Assembly (NCBI RefSeq): GCF_010727125.1
Contig: NZ_AP022564.1
Location: 3,968,001-4,032,000 of the forward strand
DNA: 64,000 bases
Reading direction: 5' to 3'
DNA from: Mycolicibacter terrae
GTDB lineage: Bacteria; Actinomycetota; Actinomycetes; Mycobacteriales; Mycobacteriaceae
Shown in pieces: positions 41,301-49,538 of the stretch. The notes under the pieces were generated by a model. That model made no database searches and was not told the origin of the DNA. It was given only the letters and a program-made list of their open reading frames with translations. Position 1 is the first letter of the stretch; each line of letters begins with the position of its first letter. Position numbers and translations under genes: made by a program.

Positions 41301-41981
41301 ACCGCCGCGGTGCTCTATGTGTTCCGCACCCTGGTGGAAGACGACATCCCGATCAACGACGGCTGTCTGCGGCCGCTGCAGATCGCCATCCCGGAGGCGA
41401 CGATGCTGTCACCGGGCTACCCCGCCGCGGTGGTGGCCGGCAATGTCGAGACCTCCCAGGCGATCACCGGGGCGCTGCTGGCCGCGCTGGGGGTGCAGGC
41501 GGAGGGGTCCGGGACGATGAACAACGTCACATTCGGCAACGCCGGCCACCAGTATTACGAGACGCTCGGTTCCGGCTCGGGCGCCGGTGACGGGTTCGAC
41601 GGCGCCTGCGTGGTGCAGACCCACATGACCAACTCCCGGCTGACCGACCCCGAGGTGCTGGAGATGCGCTTCCCGGTGTTGGTGCGGGAGTTCACGATCC
41701 GGCGCGGTAGCGGCGGGTCCGGTCGCTGGCGCGGCGGCGACGGCGGGGTGCGGCGGATCGAGTTCCGCGAGCCGATGACGGTCAGCGTCCTGTCCGGACA
41801 TCGGGCTGTCGCCCCGTACGGAATGGCCGGCGGATCGCCCGGGGCACTCGGACACAACCGGGTGGAGCGTGCCGACGGCGCCGTGACCGAACTGGCCGGT
41901 TGCGACTCCACCGACGTGGCGCCCGGCGACACCCTGGTGATCGAAACTCCCGGCGGCGGCGGGTATGGCGAAGCTGTCTGA
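38382..41981 (+). CDS. oplA: 5-oxoprolinase / hydantoinase-type fusion protein OplA
   Basis: The 1,199-residue protein fuses HyuA-like (about 1-690) and HyuB-like (about 690-1199) parts, as in ATP-dependent 5-oxoprolinase. Visible motifs are WIDRGGTFTDIVARRPDG at the N-terminus, GFDMGGTSTDVS and TFGGAGGQHACAVADEL in the first half. The second half has VNDPYHGGTHLPDITVVTPV and ends IETPGGGGYGEA. It matches Rv0266c. The reaction opens 5-oxoproline to glutamate with ATP, but related enzymes act on hydantoins. The GTG at 38382 overlaps the regulator gene. Confidence 0.9.
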   Translation: MSGKWQFWIDRGGTFTDIVARRPDGQLVTHKLLSENPAQYRDAAVAGIRALLGVPDETPIPAGIIDAVRMGTTVATNALLERAGERTVLVITRGFGDALRIAYQNRPRIFDRHIVLPEQLYEQVIEVDERIGADGSVLRPPDLETLGDALRAAHADGIRALAVVCLHSYRNPLHERAIGALAEQLGFTQISLSCDVSPLPKLIPRGDTAVVDAYLSPVLRRYVAQVADQLGGVRLMFMQSNGGLAAADHFRGKDAILSGPAGGIVGMVRMSALAGFDSVIGFDMGGTSTDVSHYSVGSGGYERVFTAEVAGVRLRAPMLHIHTVAAGGGSILHFDGSRYRVGPESAGADPGPACYRRGGPLTVTDANVMLGRIQPAHFPAVFGPDGDQPLDAATVRQAFTRLSAEIRSATADDRSPEQVAEGFLRIAVANMANAVKTISVAKGHDITRYALTTFGGAGGQHACAVADELSIRTVLVPPMAGVLSALGIGLADTTVMREQAIEARLESDATDLVRVADELEQRARAELAAQDVPAGRMRVVRRVHLRYQGTDTSIPVELGDVGQMRTAFEAIHRGMYSFLMDRPLIAEAVAVEATGLTEQPDLTGIAEIAPPGTEAVRLYTGGRWREAPLRRRESLTQADLVTGPAIIAEDNATTVVDDGWQAGLTADGQLVLRRTTAAAPVDAGTDADPVLLEIFNNLFMAIAEQMGTRLEATAQSVNIRERLDFSCALFDADGNLVANAPHIPVHLGSMGATVKEVIARRAGQMRPGQVYAVNDPYHGGTHLPDITVVTPVYPDSAKPGDPVLFFVASRGHHAEIGGTTPGSMPADSRTVEEEGALFDNWLLVDDGRLREAQTRSLLTGGRFPSRSPDTNLADLRAQIAANQKGIDEIQAMIAHFGLDVVQAYMRHVQDNAEEAVRRVIDSLDDGQYRYVMDSGATIAVRVTVDRDARSATIDFDGTSPQLATNFNAPSSVATAAVLYVFRTLVEDDIPINDGCLRPLQIAIPEATMLSPGYPAAVVAGNVETSQAITGALLAALGVQAEGSGTMNNVTFGNAGHQYYETLGSGSGAGDGFDGACVVQTHMTNSRLTDPEVLEMRFPVLVREFTIRRGSGGSGRWRGGDGGVRRIEFREPMTVSVLSGHRAVAPYGMAGGSPGALGHNRVERADGAVTELAGCDSTDVAPGDTLVIETPGGGGYGEAV

Positions 41982-42000
41982 ACGGCGTTAATCTCACGCG

Positions 42001-42960
42001 ATGCGCGACCAGTGGAGCCGACGCGGCTTCTTCGGCCTGTGCGGCACAGCCGGAGCCGCAGCGCTGTCGGCGGCCTGCACATCCGAACGCCACGATGACC
42101 GCGGCGCCCCGGGACCGGTGACCATAGCGCACCTCTTCGGCGAGACGACCGTCGGCGAACCACCCAAGCGGGTGGTCTGTGCGGGCTACACCGGGCAGGA
42201 CGACCTGCTGGCGCTGGGCGTCGTACCGATCGCCGTCACCGCCTGGTTCGGCGACCAACCGTACGCGGTCTGGCCCTGGGCGCAGCAGCGCCTCGGTCCC
42301 GCCAAACCGGCGGTGTTGGACTTGGACAACGGGATTGCGGTCAAGCAGATCGCTGACCTCAAGCCGGACCTGATCATCGCGACGAACGCCGGGGTGGACG
42401 CCGAGACCTATCAGAAGCTGTCGGCGATCGCGCCGACCGTGCCGCAGTCCGGCGGCGAAGCATTCTTCGAGCCGTGGAAGACCCAGGCCACCGCCATCGG
42501 CAAGGCGGTGCACCAGCCTCAGCAGATGCGGTCGCTCATCGACGGCGTCGACGCCAAGTTCGCCGACGTGGCCGCCGCGCATCCCGACTTCACCGGCAAG
42601 AAGGCGCTGCTGCTGGCGGGCCGCCGCGAGGGCGGCCCTGAGCACGGCTTCGTCGCCGCCGCCACCGGTTGGCGCACCGAGTTTCTCGCCCAGATGGGAT
42701 TGACCGTCGCCGACGTCCCGGCGGTCATCGAGCACGACCGGATCGGTTCCACCCTCGGCGGCGCCGACGTGCTGATCTGGACCACCGAAAGCGACGACGA
42801 ACGCCGGGCACTGCTGGACGATCCCGACATCGCCGCCTTCGAGTCGCGGAGCGTCTTCACCACCAAGGATCAGGCCGGGGCGATCGCCTTCGCCTCCCCG
42901 CTGAGCTACCCGCTGGTGGCCGAGCAGCTGCCCGGGCCGATCGCCGGAATCGTCGGGTAG
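42001..42960 (+). CDS. fecB2: FecB-type iron-siderophore/heme-binding lipoprotein
   Basis: The 319-residue periplasmic binding protein has a twin-arginine-like start (WSRRGFFGLCGTAGAAAL) and a lipobox LSAAC at about residue 24, so it is probably a Tat-exported lipoprotein. The rest has the FecB/BtuF fold (PPKRVVCAGYTGQDDLLALG, DLKPDLIIATNAGV). It corresponds to Rv0265c, which has been linked to siderophore or heme binding. No permease or ATPase genes are beside it. It lies 19 bases after oplA. Confidence 0.87.
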   Translation: MRDQWSRRGFFGLCGTAGAAALSAACTSERHDDRGAPGPVTIAHLFGETTVGEPPKRVVCAGYTGQDDLLALGVVPIAVTAWFGDQPYAVWPWAQQRLGPAKPAVLDLDNGIAVKQIADLKPDLIIATNAGVDAETYQKLSAIAPTVPQSGGEAFFEPWKTQATAIGKAVHQPQQMRSLIDGVDAKFADVAAAHPDFTGKKALLLAGRREGGPEHGFVAAATGWRTEFLAQMGLTVADVPAVIEHDRIGSTLGGADVLIWTTESDDERRALLDDPDIAAFESRSVFTTKDQAGAIAFASPLSYPLVAEQLPGPIAGIVG

Positions 42961-43049
42961 GGACCCAACTCTGCGCGTTTGGTAAGGCCCCTCTGGCATA
43001 GCCCGCAGAAGTGTGGCCTGGATCACTTTGCACGGCTACGGTCGGGGGT

Positions 43050-43709
43050 ATGGGCGCGACACTGGCTTTCCCTGATCTCCCCAAGACCGACAGATTCCTC
43101 GACTACGGCGACTGCGCGCTGCTGTTGCAGTTCGAGCACACCGCCGAGGTACTGGCATGGACCGCGGCCCTGAACGCCGCGGCACTGCCCGGCGTGCTCG
43201 ACATCGTGCCGGCGTCCCGCACCGTATTGGTGAAGCTGGCCGCACCCGGCCACCAGAACGACGTCCGGCGCCGGCTGACCAAGCTGAGCGTCGAACCGCA
43301 GGAGATCGAGACCACCGCGCGCGACGCTGCCGTCGACGTGGTGATCGACGTGGTCTATGACGGCCCGGACCTCGCCGAGGTGGCCGAGCGCACCGGCTTG
43401 ACCGTCGCGCAGGTGATCAACGCCCACACCGCAACGCCCTGGCGAGTCGGCTTCGGCGGTTCCACTCCTGGTTTCGCCTACCTGATCGGCGGCGACCCGC
43501 GGCTGCAGGTGCCCCGCCGGGCCGAATTGCGCGACGCCGTCCCGGCCGGTTCGGTGGCGCTCGCCGGCCAGTTCAGTGGCATCTACCCGCGCCAGTGGCC
43601 GGGCGGCTGGCAGCTGATCGGGCGCACCGACGCGGTGCTGTGGGATCTGGGGCGGCCCGACCCGGCGCTGCTCACACCGGGCCTGACGGTGCAATTCCGG
43701 GCCGCGTGA
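43050..43709 (+). CDS. pxpB: 5-oxoprolinase subunit PxpB (KipI-like)
   Basis: The 219-residue protein is of the KipI/PxpB (carboxyltransferase subdomain C/D) family. It has FLDYGDCALLLQF near the N-terminus and WRVGFGGSTPGFAYL, VPAGSVALAGQFSGIYP and GGWQLIGRT in the second half. The ATG at 43050 gives MGATLAFPDLPK; the longer frame upstream looks non-coding. It corresponds to Rv0264c. In bacteria PxpB acts with PxpC and PxpA on 5-oxoproline; no pxpA is in the window. Confidence 0.92.
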   Translation: MGATLAFPDLPKTDRFLDYGDCALLLQFEHTAEVLAWTAALNAAALPGVLDIVPASRTVLVKLAAPGHQNDVRRRLTKLSVEPQEIETTARDAAVDVVIDVVYDGPDLAEVAERTGLTVAQVINAHTATPWRVGFGGSTPGFAYLIGGDPRLQVPRRAELRDAVPAGSVALAGQFSGIYPRQWPGGWQLIGRTDAVLWDLGRPDPALLTPGLTVQFRAA

Positions 43710-43740
43710 CGGTGGCGGGAATCGGGAACGGGAGGATGAC

Positions 43741-44634
43741 ATGACCACGTTGGAGGTACTGCGCACCGGCCCACTGGCTCTGGTCGAGGACCTCGGTCGG
43801 GCCGGGCTGGGCCATCTGGGCGTCACCCGGTCCGGGGCCGCCGACCGTAGGTCGCACACACTGGCCAACCGTCTGCTGGCCAATCCCGACGACCGGGCCA
43901 CCGTCGAGGTGGCGTTCGGCGGATTTTCCGCGCGGGTCCGCGGCGGCGACGTCGACATCGCGGTCACCGGCGCCGACACCGACCCGGAAGTCGACGGAGT
44001 CTCGTTCGGCACCAACAGTATCCAGCGCGTCCACGACGGCCAGGTGATCTCGCTGGGCACACCCCGGTCGGGTCTGCGAACCTATCTGGCGGTGCGCGGG
44101 GGCATCGAGGTCACGCCGGTGCTGGGCTCACGCAGCTACGACGTGATGGCCGCGATCGGGCCGGCGCCGTTGCGCGACGGCGACGTGCTGCAGGTCGGCG
44201 AACCGACCGGTGACTATCCCGAGATCGACCAGGCGCCGGTGGCGACGATCCCCGACGACGTCGTAGAACTGCGGGTGACGCCCGGGCCGCGCGACGACTG
44301 GTTCGTCGACCCCGACATCATGGTGCGCACCAACTGGCTGGTCACCAACCACAGCGACCGGGTCGGGATGCGGCTGGTCGGGATGCCACTGGAATACCGC
44401 TGGCCGGGCCGGCAGTTGCCGGCCGAGGGCGCCGACCGCGGCGCGATCCAGGTTCTGCCGAACGGGTTTCCGATCATCCTCGGCCCCGACCACCCGGTGA
44501 CCGGCGCCTATCCGGTGGTCGGTGTGGTGGTCGAGGAGGACGTCGACACCTTGGCCCAGGTCAAGCCCGGTCAGACCGTACGGATGCACTGGTCGCGGCC
44601 GCGTCGGCACTCCTCCGACCACTCCACCTGGTAG
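43741..44634 (+). CDS. pxpC: 5-oxoprolinase subunit PxpC (KipA-like)
   Basis: The 297-residue protein matches the KipA/PxpC (allophanate hydrolase subunit 2-like) family. Visible stretches are VLRTGPLALVEDLGRAGLGH, GVTRSGAADRRSHTLANRLL, TYLAVRGGIEV and PSGFPIILGPDHP-like text (PNGFPIILGPDHPVTGAYP). It corresponds to Rv0263c and follows pxpB by 31 bases, with GGGAGG upstream of the ATG. It is the partner of PxpB in 5-oxoproline cleavage. Confidence 0.92.
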   Translation: MTTLEVLRTGPLALVEDLGRAGLGHLGVTRSGAADRRSHTLANRLLANPDDRATVEVAFGGFSARVRGGDVDIAVTGADTDPEVDGVSFGTNSIQRVHDGQVISLGTPRSGLRTYLAVRGGIEVTPVLGSRSYDVMAAIGPAPLRDGDVLQVGEPTGDYPEIDQAPVATIPDDVVELRVTPGPRDDWFVDPDIMVRTNWLVTNHSDRVGMRLVGMPLEYRWPGRQLPAEGADRGAIQVLPNGFPIILGPDHPVTGAYPVVGVVVEEDVDTLAQVKPGQTVRMHWSRPRRHSSDHSTW

Positions 44635-44642
44635 GCCGGCGG

Positions 44643-45188
44643 GTGCCCGGCAAGGTAAACACCGCCCGCCTGATCCACACCTCCGATCTGGACGACGAGA
44701 CCCGCCGCGGCGCCCATCAGCTGGTCATCGAGGCCTATGGGGATGCGTTCTCCGACGCCGACTGGCAGCACGCACTCGGCGGGATGCACGCGCTGATCTG
44801 GCACCGCGGCGCCCTGATCGCCCACGGCTCGGTGATCCGGCGCCAGCTGCTCTACCAGGGCCGATCCCTACGCTGCGGCTACGTCGAAGCCGTCGCCGTC
44901 CGGGAGGACCACCGCGGACGAGGGCTGGCCACCGCGGTCCTGGACGCCTGCGAACAGGTGATCCGGGGTGCCTTCGAGCTCGGTGCGCTCAGTTCGGCCG
45001 ACATCAGTCGCCGGCTCTACACCGCGCGGGGCTGGCTACCGTGGCGCGGGCCGACCTCCGTGCTGTCCCCGACCGGGCCGGTCCGCACCCCGGAGGCGGA
45101 CGGCACGGTCTTCGTGATGCCGGTTGACCTGGGGTTGGATACCACCGCCGAGCTGGCCTGCGACTGGCGCGAGGGCGACGTCTGGTAG
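44643..45188 (+). CDS. aac: Aminoglycoside 2'-N-acetyltransferase family protein AAC(2')
   Basis: The 181-residue GNAT enzyme resembles AAC(2')-Ic of M. tuberculosis (Rv0262c). It starts NTARLIHTSDLDDETRRGAH and has the acetyl-CoA loop VREDHRGRGLATAVLDACE. The C-terminal part has LYTARGWLPWRGPTSVLSP. Chromosomal AAC(2')-I genes are intrinsic to mycobacteria and may act on cell-wall or other amines as well as aminoglycosides. The GTG at 44643 lies eight bases after the pxpC stop. Confidence 0.9.
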   Translation: MPGKVNTARLIHTSDLDDETRRGAHQLVIEAYGDAFSDADWQHALGGMHALIWHRGALIAHGSVIRRQLLYQGRSLRCGYVEAVAVREDHRGRGLATAVLDACEQVIRGAFELGALSSADISRRLYTARGWLPWRGPTSVLSPTGPVRTPEADGTVFVMPVDLGLDTTAELACDWREGDVW

Positions 45189-45300
45189 GCCGGGTGTTTC
45201 CACCCGTCGCGGCGCTCACAGCAAACGCGACACTTCACGCCAGCCGGTGGGCAGGCACACGACGTATTCTGTCCCGCTGGACACCAACACGGGAGACCCC

Positions 45301-46524
45301 ATGCTCTTTGAGTTCTGGCACAACTTCACCCATAACCTCTTCAAGCCGCTGCTCCTCTTTTTCTACCTGGGTTTCCTGATCCCCCTGCTGAAGGTTCAAT
45401 TCGAATTTCCCTACGTTCTGTATCAGGGCTTGACGTTGTACCTGCTGCTGGCGATCGGCTGGCGGGGCGGCGAGGAGCTCGCCACCATCGACGCATCGAG
45501 CATCGGCGGAGTACTCGGTTTCATCGTGCTGGGGTTCTTCACCAACCTCACGATCGGATTCGTCGCCTATGCACTGTTGACCCGGATGACCAAGATGCGA
45601 CGTATCGACCGAGCCACGGTGGCCGGCTATTACGGGTCGGATTCGGCGGGCACGTTCGCCACCTGTCTGGGCGTGCTGGCGGCGTTGGACATCGCGTTCG
45701 ACGCCTACATGCCGGTGATGCTGGCCATCATGGAGATCCCGGGGTGCATCGTGGCGCTGCTCCTGGTGGCGCGGCTACGGGAGCGCGGAATGGACCCGCT
45801 GGGCAACATGCCCGACGAGCCCGGGTACAACCCCAAGGCGCGCCTGGAGCTGGTCACCGCCGCCCAGCTGGGCGCACAGCATCCCCAGACCCGGCGTCAG
45901 TTAGAGGTCGAAGACGAGCTGGAGATGTCGCTGGAGAAGCGCGAACATCCCGAACCGGTCGCCGTCGAGCCGGTGGTGACGGCGGCGGCGCCGGTCAGCG
46001 CACCCCTGCTGCGTGAAGTACTGCTCAACCCGGGGCTGTACCTGCTCTTCGGTGGAGTCATCATCGGCTTCTTCGGCCGCCTGCAGGGTGCCTCGGTCAT
46101 CGAGGACGGCGACCACGTCTTCGTCACGGCGTTCCAGGGCATGCTGTGCCTGTTCCTGCTCGAGATGGGCATGACGGCGTCGCGCAAACTCAAGGACCTG
46201 CGGACCGCGGGCCGTGGATTGATCGCATTCGGGTTGCTGGCCCCGAATATCTTTGCCACAGCGGGGATTTTCATCATCCACACCTACTCGCAAGTCACCG
46301 GGATCCACTTCGAGACGGGCAGCTACGTACTGTTCGCCGTGCTCTGCGGCGCGGCGTCGTATATCGCCGTTCCCGCGGTGCAGCGAATCGCGATCCCGGA
46401 GGCCAGTCCGACGGTGCCGCTCGCCTCATCATTGGGCCTGACGTTCACCTACAACGTGACCATCGGCATTCCGCTGTATCTTCAGATCACTCACGCTGTC
46501 AACAGCTGGCTACCAATCAGCTGA
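45301..46524 (+). CDS. sbtA: SbtA-family sodium-dependent bicarbonate transporter
   Basis: The 407-residue membrane protein matches the Sbt_1 (PF05982) family. It has about ten hydrophobic segments and the paired signatures IGWRGGEELA, AGYYGSDSAGTFATCLGVLA and LASSLGLTFTYNVTIGIPLY. A hydrophilic cytoplasmic loop of about 75 residues (150-225) separates the two halves. Cyanobacterial SbtA takes up bicarbonate with sodium. No SbtB (PII-like) partner is adjacent. GGGAG lies upstream of the ATG. The substrate in this organism is inferred only from the family. Confidence 0.88.
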   Translation: MLFEFWHNFTHNLFKPLLLFFYLGFLIPLLKVQFEFPYVLYQGLTLYLLLAIGWRGGEELATIDASSIGGVLGFIVLGFFTNLTIGFVAYALLTRMTKMRRIDRATVAGYYGSDSAGTFATCLGVLAALDIAFDAYMPVMLAIMEIPGCIVALLLVARLRERGMDPLGNMPDEPGYNPKARLELVTAAQLGAQHPQTRRQLEVEDELEMSLEKREHPEPVAVEPVVTAAAPVSAPLLREVLLNPGLYLLFGGVIIGFFGRLQGASVIEDGDHVFVTAFQGMLCLFLLEMGMTASRKLKDLRTAGRGLIAFGLLAPNIFATAGIFIIHTYSQVTGIHFETGSYVLFAVLCGAASYIAVPAVQRIAIPEASPTVPLASSLGLTFTYNVTIGIPLYLQITHAVNSWLPIS

Positions 46525-46783
46525 CCGGGCAGAGGATTTCCTGACCGGCCGCGATCAATCTCGTTATGCCGGTGTGAAATCGGCTGCGCGCACATGCACT
46601 ACGTGACGTTGCCCACACCGTGAACGGTTCCGGGCCGGGCGGCGTGTACCAGTAGGGCTGCACTCCAAGGCATTTACAGCTTCCACACCGCAACTTGCCA
46701 GTTCACATCGGTATGTTCGCACCGCGGCCCACCGCGCCGAGCCAACCCGGCGCGACGGTGGCTCAGAGCACGAGGAGTTTTCA

Positions 46784-48190
46784 ATGACGCCCACCCATCT
46801 CAGCGAATTCGACCCAGAGGACCGCGCGGCTTGGGAGAACGGCAACAAAGCCATCGCCCGACGCAACCTGATCTGGTCCACGGCAACCATGCACGTCGCG
46901 TTCTCCATCTGGTCGCTGTGGTCGGTGGTCGTGCTGTTCATGCCCGAATCGGTCTACGGCATCAAACCGGGTGACAAGCTGCTGCTCGCGGCGGTCGCCA
47001 CCCTGGTCGGTGCGTGTGTGCGGATACCGTACGTGGCGGCCACCGCCAAGTTCGGTGGCCGCGACTGGGCGGTGTCCTCATCGCTGATTCTGCTGATACC
47101 CACCGTCGGGACCCTGTTATTGCTGGTCAACCCCGGTCAGCCGCTGTGGATGTATCTGGTGTGTGCGGCCCTGACCGGGCTGGGCGGCGGCAACTACGCG
47201 GCGTCGCTGGCCAATGTCGACGCCTTCTACCCGCAACGCCTCAAGGGCGTCGCACTGGGACTCTGCGGCGGTATCGGCAACCTCGGGGTGGCGGCCATCC
47301 AGCTGGTCGGACTGTTGGTGCTCGCCACCGTCGGCAACACCAAGCCCGAGCTGGTCTGCGGTGTCTACCTGGTGCTGCTCGCCCTGGTCGGCATCGGCGC
47401 AGCCCTGCGCATGGACAACCTCGACCACGGTGCGAAAGAGGTGGGCAGCATCCGATCGATCCTGTCGGTCCCCGACAGTTGGGTCATCTCGATGCTGTAC
47501 TGCGCCGCGTTCGGGTCGTTCATCGGCTTCGCGTTCGCCTTCGCGCAGGTGCTGCACGTCACTTTCGAGGAGACCGGCCACAGTCCCGCGGAGGCCTCGC
47601 TGTATGCCGCCCGAATCGCCTTCCTGGGGCCACTGTTGGGCGCCTTGGCGCGCATCTACGGGGGCCGGGTGGCCGATCGCCGCGGAGGCGGACGTGTCAC
47701 GTTCGTCGTCTTCGCCGGAATGATCCTGGCCGCCGCCCTACTGGCCCTCACAAGTACGTTCGACGACCGCACCCCCGGCACGGTCACCTCCACCACCGTC
47801 ATGCTCTACATCGCCGGATTCATGGCGCTGTTCATCCTGGCCGGTATGGGCAACGGCTCGGTGCTGAAGATGATCCCCTCGATCTTCGAGGCCCGCAGCC
47901 GGTCGCTGGACTGCAGCGAAGCCGAGCGCCGGCACTGGGCGCGTTCGCATTCCGGAGCATTGATCGGGTTCGCCACCGCGGTCGGCGCGCTGGGCGGGGT
48001 CGCCATCAACCTGACGTTGCGGCAGGCCTATGCCAGCACGGGCACCGAGACGCCGGCCTTCTGGATCTTCCTCACGACGTATTGCGCTGCAGCGGCTTTG
48101 ACCTGGGTGATGTACGTTCGCCGGCCGCCGCGGGTGCGGGGCGGCACGAGCCCGCGGGCCCCGCGTGACGCCGAAACCGTGCCGGTGTGA
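46784..48190 (+). CDS. narK: Nitrate/nitrite transporter NarK, copy 1
   Basis: The 468-residue major-facilitator protein has about twelve membrane segments. The nitrate signature LTGLGGGNYAASLANVDAFY is at about residue 130 and a second Gly-rich motif AGMGNGSVLKMIPSIF in the C-terminal half. The fixed N-terminal motif ARRNLIWST and FSIWSLWSVVVLFMPESVYG match NarK. It is a close paralog of the gene at 49539. GAGGAG lies upstream of the ATG. With nirBD nearby it should serve nitrate/nitrite uptake for assimilation; direction of transport is not shown by sequence. Confidence 0.93.
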   Translation: MTPTHLSEFDPEDRAAWENGNKAIARRNLIWSTATMHVAFSIWSLWSVVVLFMPESVYGIKPGDKLLLAAVATLVGACVRIPYVAATAKFGGRDWAVSSSLILLIPTVGTLLLLVNPGQPLWMYLVCAALTGLGGGNYAASLANVDAFYPQRLKGVALGLCGGIGNLGVAAIQLVGLLVLATVGNTKPELVCGVYLVLLALVGIGAALRMDNLDHGAKEVGSIRSILSVPDSWVISMLYCAAFGSFIGFAFAFAQVLHVTFEETGHSPAEASLYAARIAFLGPLLGALARIYGGRVADRRGGGRVTFVVFAGMILAAALLALTSTFDDRTPGTVTSTTVMLYIAGFMALFILAGMGNGSVLKMIPSIFEARSRSLDCSEAERRHWARSHSGALIGFATAVGALGGVAINLTLRQAYASTGTETPAFWIFLTTYCAAAALTWVMYVRRPPRVRGGTSPRAPRDAETVPV

Positions 48191-48233
48191 GCTGAATCGC
48201 TGCCCCACCGGGCAACGGATTGGAAATCGGTCG

Positions 48234-48250
48234 GTAACACCGTTGAAATC
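48234..48250. promoter_or_regulatory. GlnR-like site upstream of the orphan winged-helix gene
   Basis: GTAAC-N6-GAAATC (48234-48250) fits the actinobacterial GlnR pattern GTNAC-N6-GAAAC except for the last half-site base pair. It lies 22 bases before the ATG at 48272. The match is partial, so binding is only a suggestion. Confidence 0.4.
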
Positions 48251-48271
48251 GGCTGCCGCTAAACCTTATAC

Positions 48272-48577
48272 ATGAGCACCGTTCAAGCGGCCGGTCACCT
48301 CATCACGATTGAGGACGGTCGGGTCTTCGTGGACGGGATGATCAAGCCGGTGTCTCCCGCCGGCCTGGCCACCCTGCGGGCGCTGGCGCACCGCCCGGGC
48401 AGCGTCGTGCCACGAGACACGTTGCTGCGGGCCCTGCCCGGACGGGACAACAGCTCACATGCGGTGGACACCGCGGTGCTTCGGCTGCGAACCGCGTTGG
48501 GCGACAGCCAGATCGTCGCCACCGTGGTTAAGCGGGGATACCGGCTTGCGGTCGACGACCAACCGGGGGCCGCATGA
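48272..48577 (+). CDS. Orphan OmpR/PhoB-type winged-helix DNA-binding protein
   Basis: The 101-residue protein is a single Trans_reg_C winged helix (SPAGLATLRALAHRPGSVV, DTAVLRLRTALGDSQIVATV, VKRGYRLAVD) with no receiver or sensor domain. About 53 of 68 residues match the C-terminal domain of the HemD-winged-helix fusion at 50958-52085. It looks like a truncated paralog or a free-standing regulator. Its stop overlaps the cbiX start by four bases (ATGA). Confidence 0.85.
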   Translation: MSTVQAAGHLITIEDGRVFVDGMIKPVSPAGLATLRALAHRPGSVVPRDTLLRALPGRDNSSHAVDTAVLRLRTALGDSQIVATVVKRGYRLAVDDQPGAA

Positions 48578-49290
48578 TCCCCATCCTGGTCGCACACGGC
48601 ACCCGCCGGCCCGAGGGCATCGTCATGATCGGCGAACTCGCCGAGCGGGTGGGCGCGCTGCTGGCTCAGCCGGTGCGGGTGGCCTTCGTCGACGTACTGG
48701 GCCCCACCCCGACGGAGGTTCTTGCCGCCGAAGCCGATACCGGCCGTCCGGCAATCGTCGTGCCGGCCTTCCTGGCCCGCGGCTATCACGTCGGGGTCGA
48801 CGTACCCACACACGTGCTGGCCAGCGGACACCCGGACGTCACCATGACGCCGGCCTTGGGGCCGGACCGGAGCGTGGCCGCTGTGGTCGCCGCGCGACTG
48901 GCCGAATCAGGCTGGCGGGTCGGGGACTCGGTGGTCCTCGCCGCGGCCGGTTCGTCGGATCCGACGGCGCGCGCCGATCTGGACCAGGCCGCGCGAATGC
49001 TGTCGGGGTTTCTCGGCACGCGCGTCGAAGTGGCGTTCGCCGCCACCGGCGGGCCCACCGTCCCCGACGCGGTGGCGGCCTTGCGCAGTCAGGGCGCGAC
49101 CCGGGTGGTGGTCGCCTCGTATCTGATGGCCGACGGACTGTTTCAGCGGCGCCTGCACGAGGCGGGGGCGGATCTGGTGACCGAACCACTGGGCACCCAT
49201 CCCGGCCTCGCCCGGATCGTCGCCAACCGATTCATCACCGCACAGACCCGGCTGCCGTTGCGGTCAGGGCTTTTTCGCGACGGTCAGTAG
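48574..49290 (+). CDS. cbiX: CbiX-type sirohydrochlorin chelatase
   Basis: The 238-residue protein has two CbiX-like halves. The first has PILVAHGTRRPEG with the catalytic His and VVPAFLARGYHVGVDVP. The second has VLAAAGSSDPTARADLDQAA, where the His is replaced, and VVVASYLMADGLFQRRL. It corresponds to Rv0259c. Such enzymes insert iron or cobalt into sirohydrochlorin. The neighbouring nirB needs siroheme, so iron insertion for NirB is the likely job. Confidence 0.88.
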   Translation: MIPILVAHGTRRPEGIVMIGELAERVGALLAQPVRVAFVDVLGPTPTEVLAAEADTGRPAIVVPAFLARGYHVGVDVPTHVLASGHPDVTMTPALGPDRSVAAVVAARLAESGWRVGDSVVLAAAGSSDPTARADLDQAARMLSGFLGTRVEVAFAATGGPTVPDAVAALRSQGATRVVVASYLMADGLFQRRLHEAGADLVTEPLGTHPGLARIVANRFITAQTRLPLRSGLFRDGQ

Positions 49291-49510
49291 TAGCGAGAAT
49301 CTCCTCATCCGCCGACTCCGGCGTGGGTGTTTTCGGACCGCCTGTGAGCCGAGCGCCGCCCGCACCGCCAGCAGGTGTGAAATCACCCGAATACGGCCCG
49401 GACGTGGCGGTTTTGCCCGCTGCAACGGTGCGGACACCGATCGAGTCTCACATCCACCCCACCGGACCGTGAGCAGAAGTTCACGGGGGGGACATCAGGT
49501 GCAGCTTTGC

Positions 49511-49536
49511 GGTAACGAACGATTTCTACGGTTACC
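49511..49536. promoter_or_regulatory. GGTAAC/GTTACC inverted repeat just before narK copy 2
   Basis: GGTAAC (49511-49516) and GTTACC (49531-49536) face each other over 14 bases and end two bases before the ATG at 49539. It may be an operator; the binding protein is not known. Confidence 0.45.
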
Positions 49537-49538
49537 AC

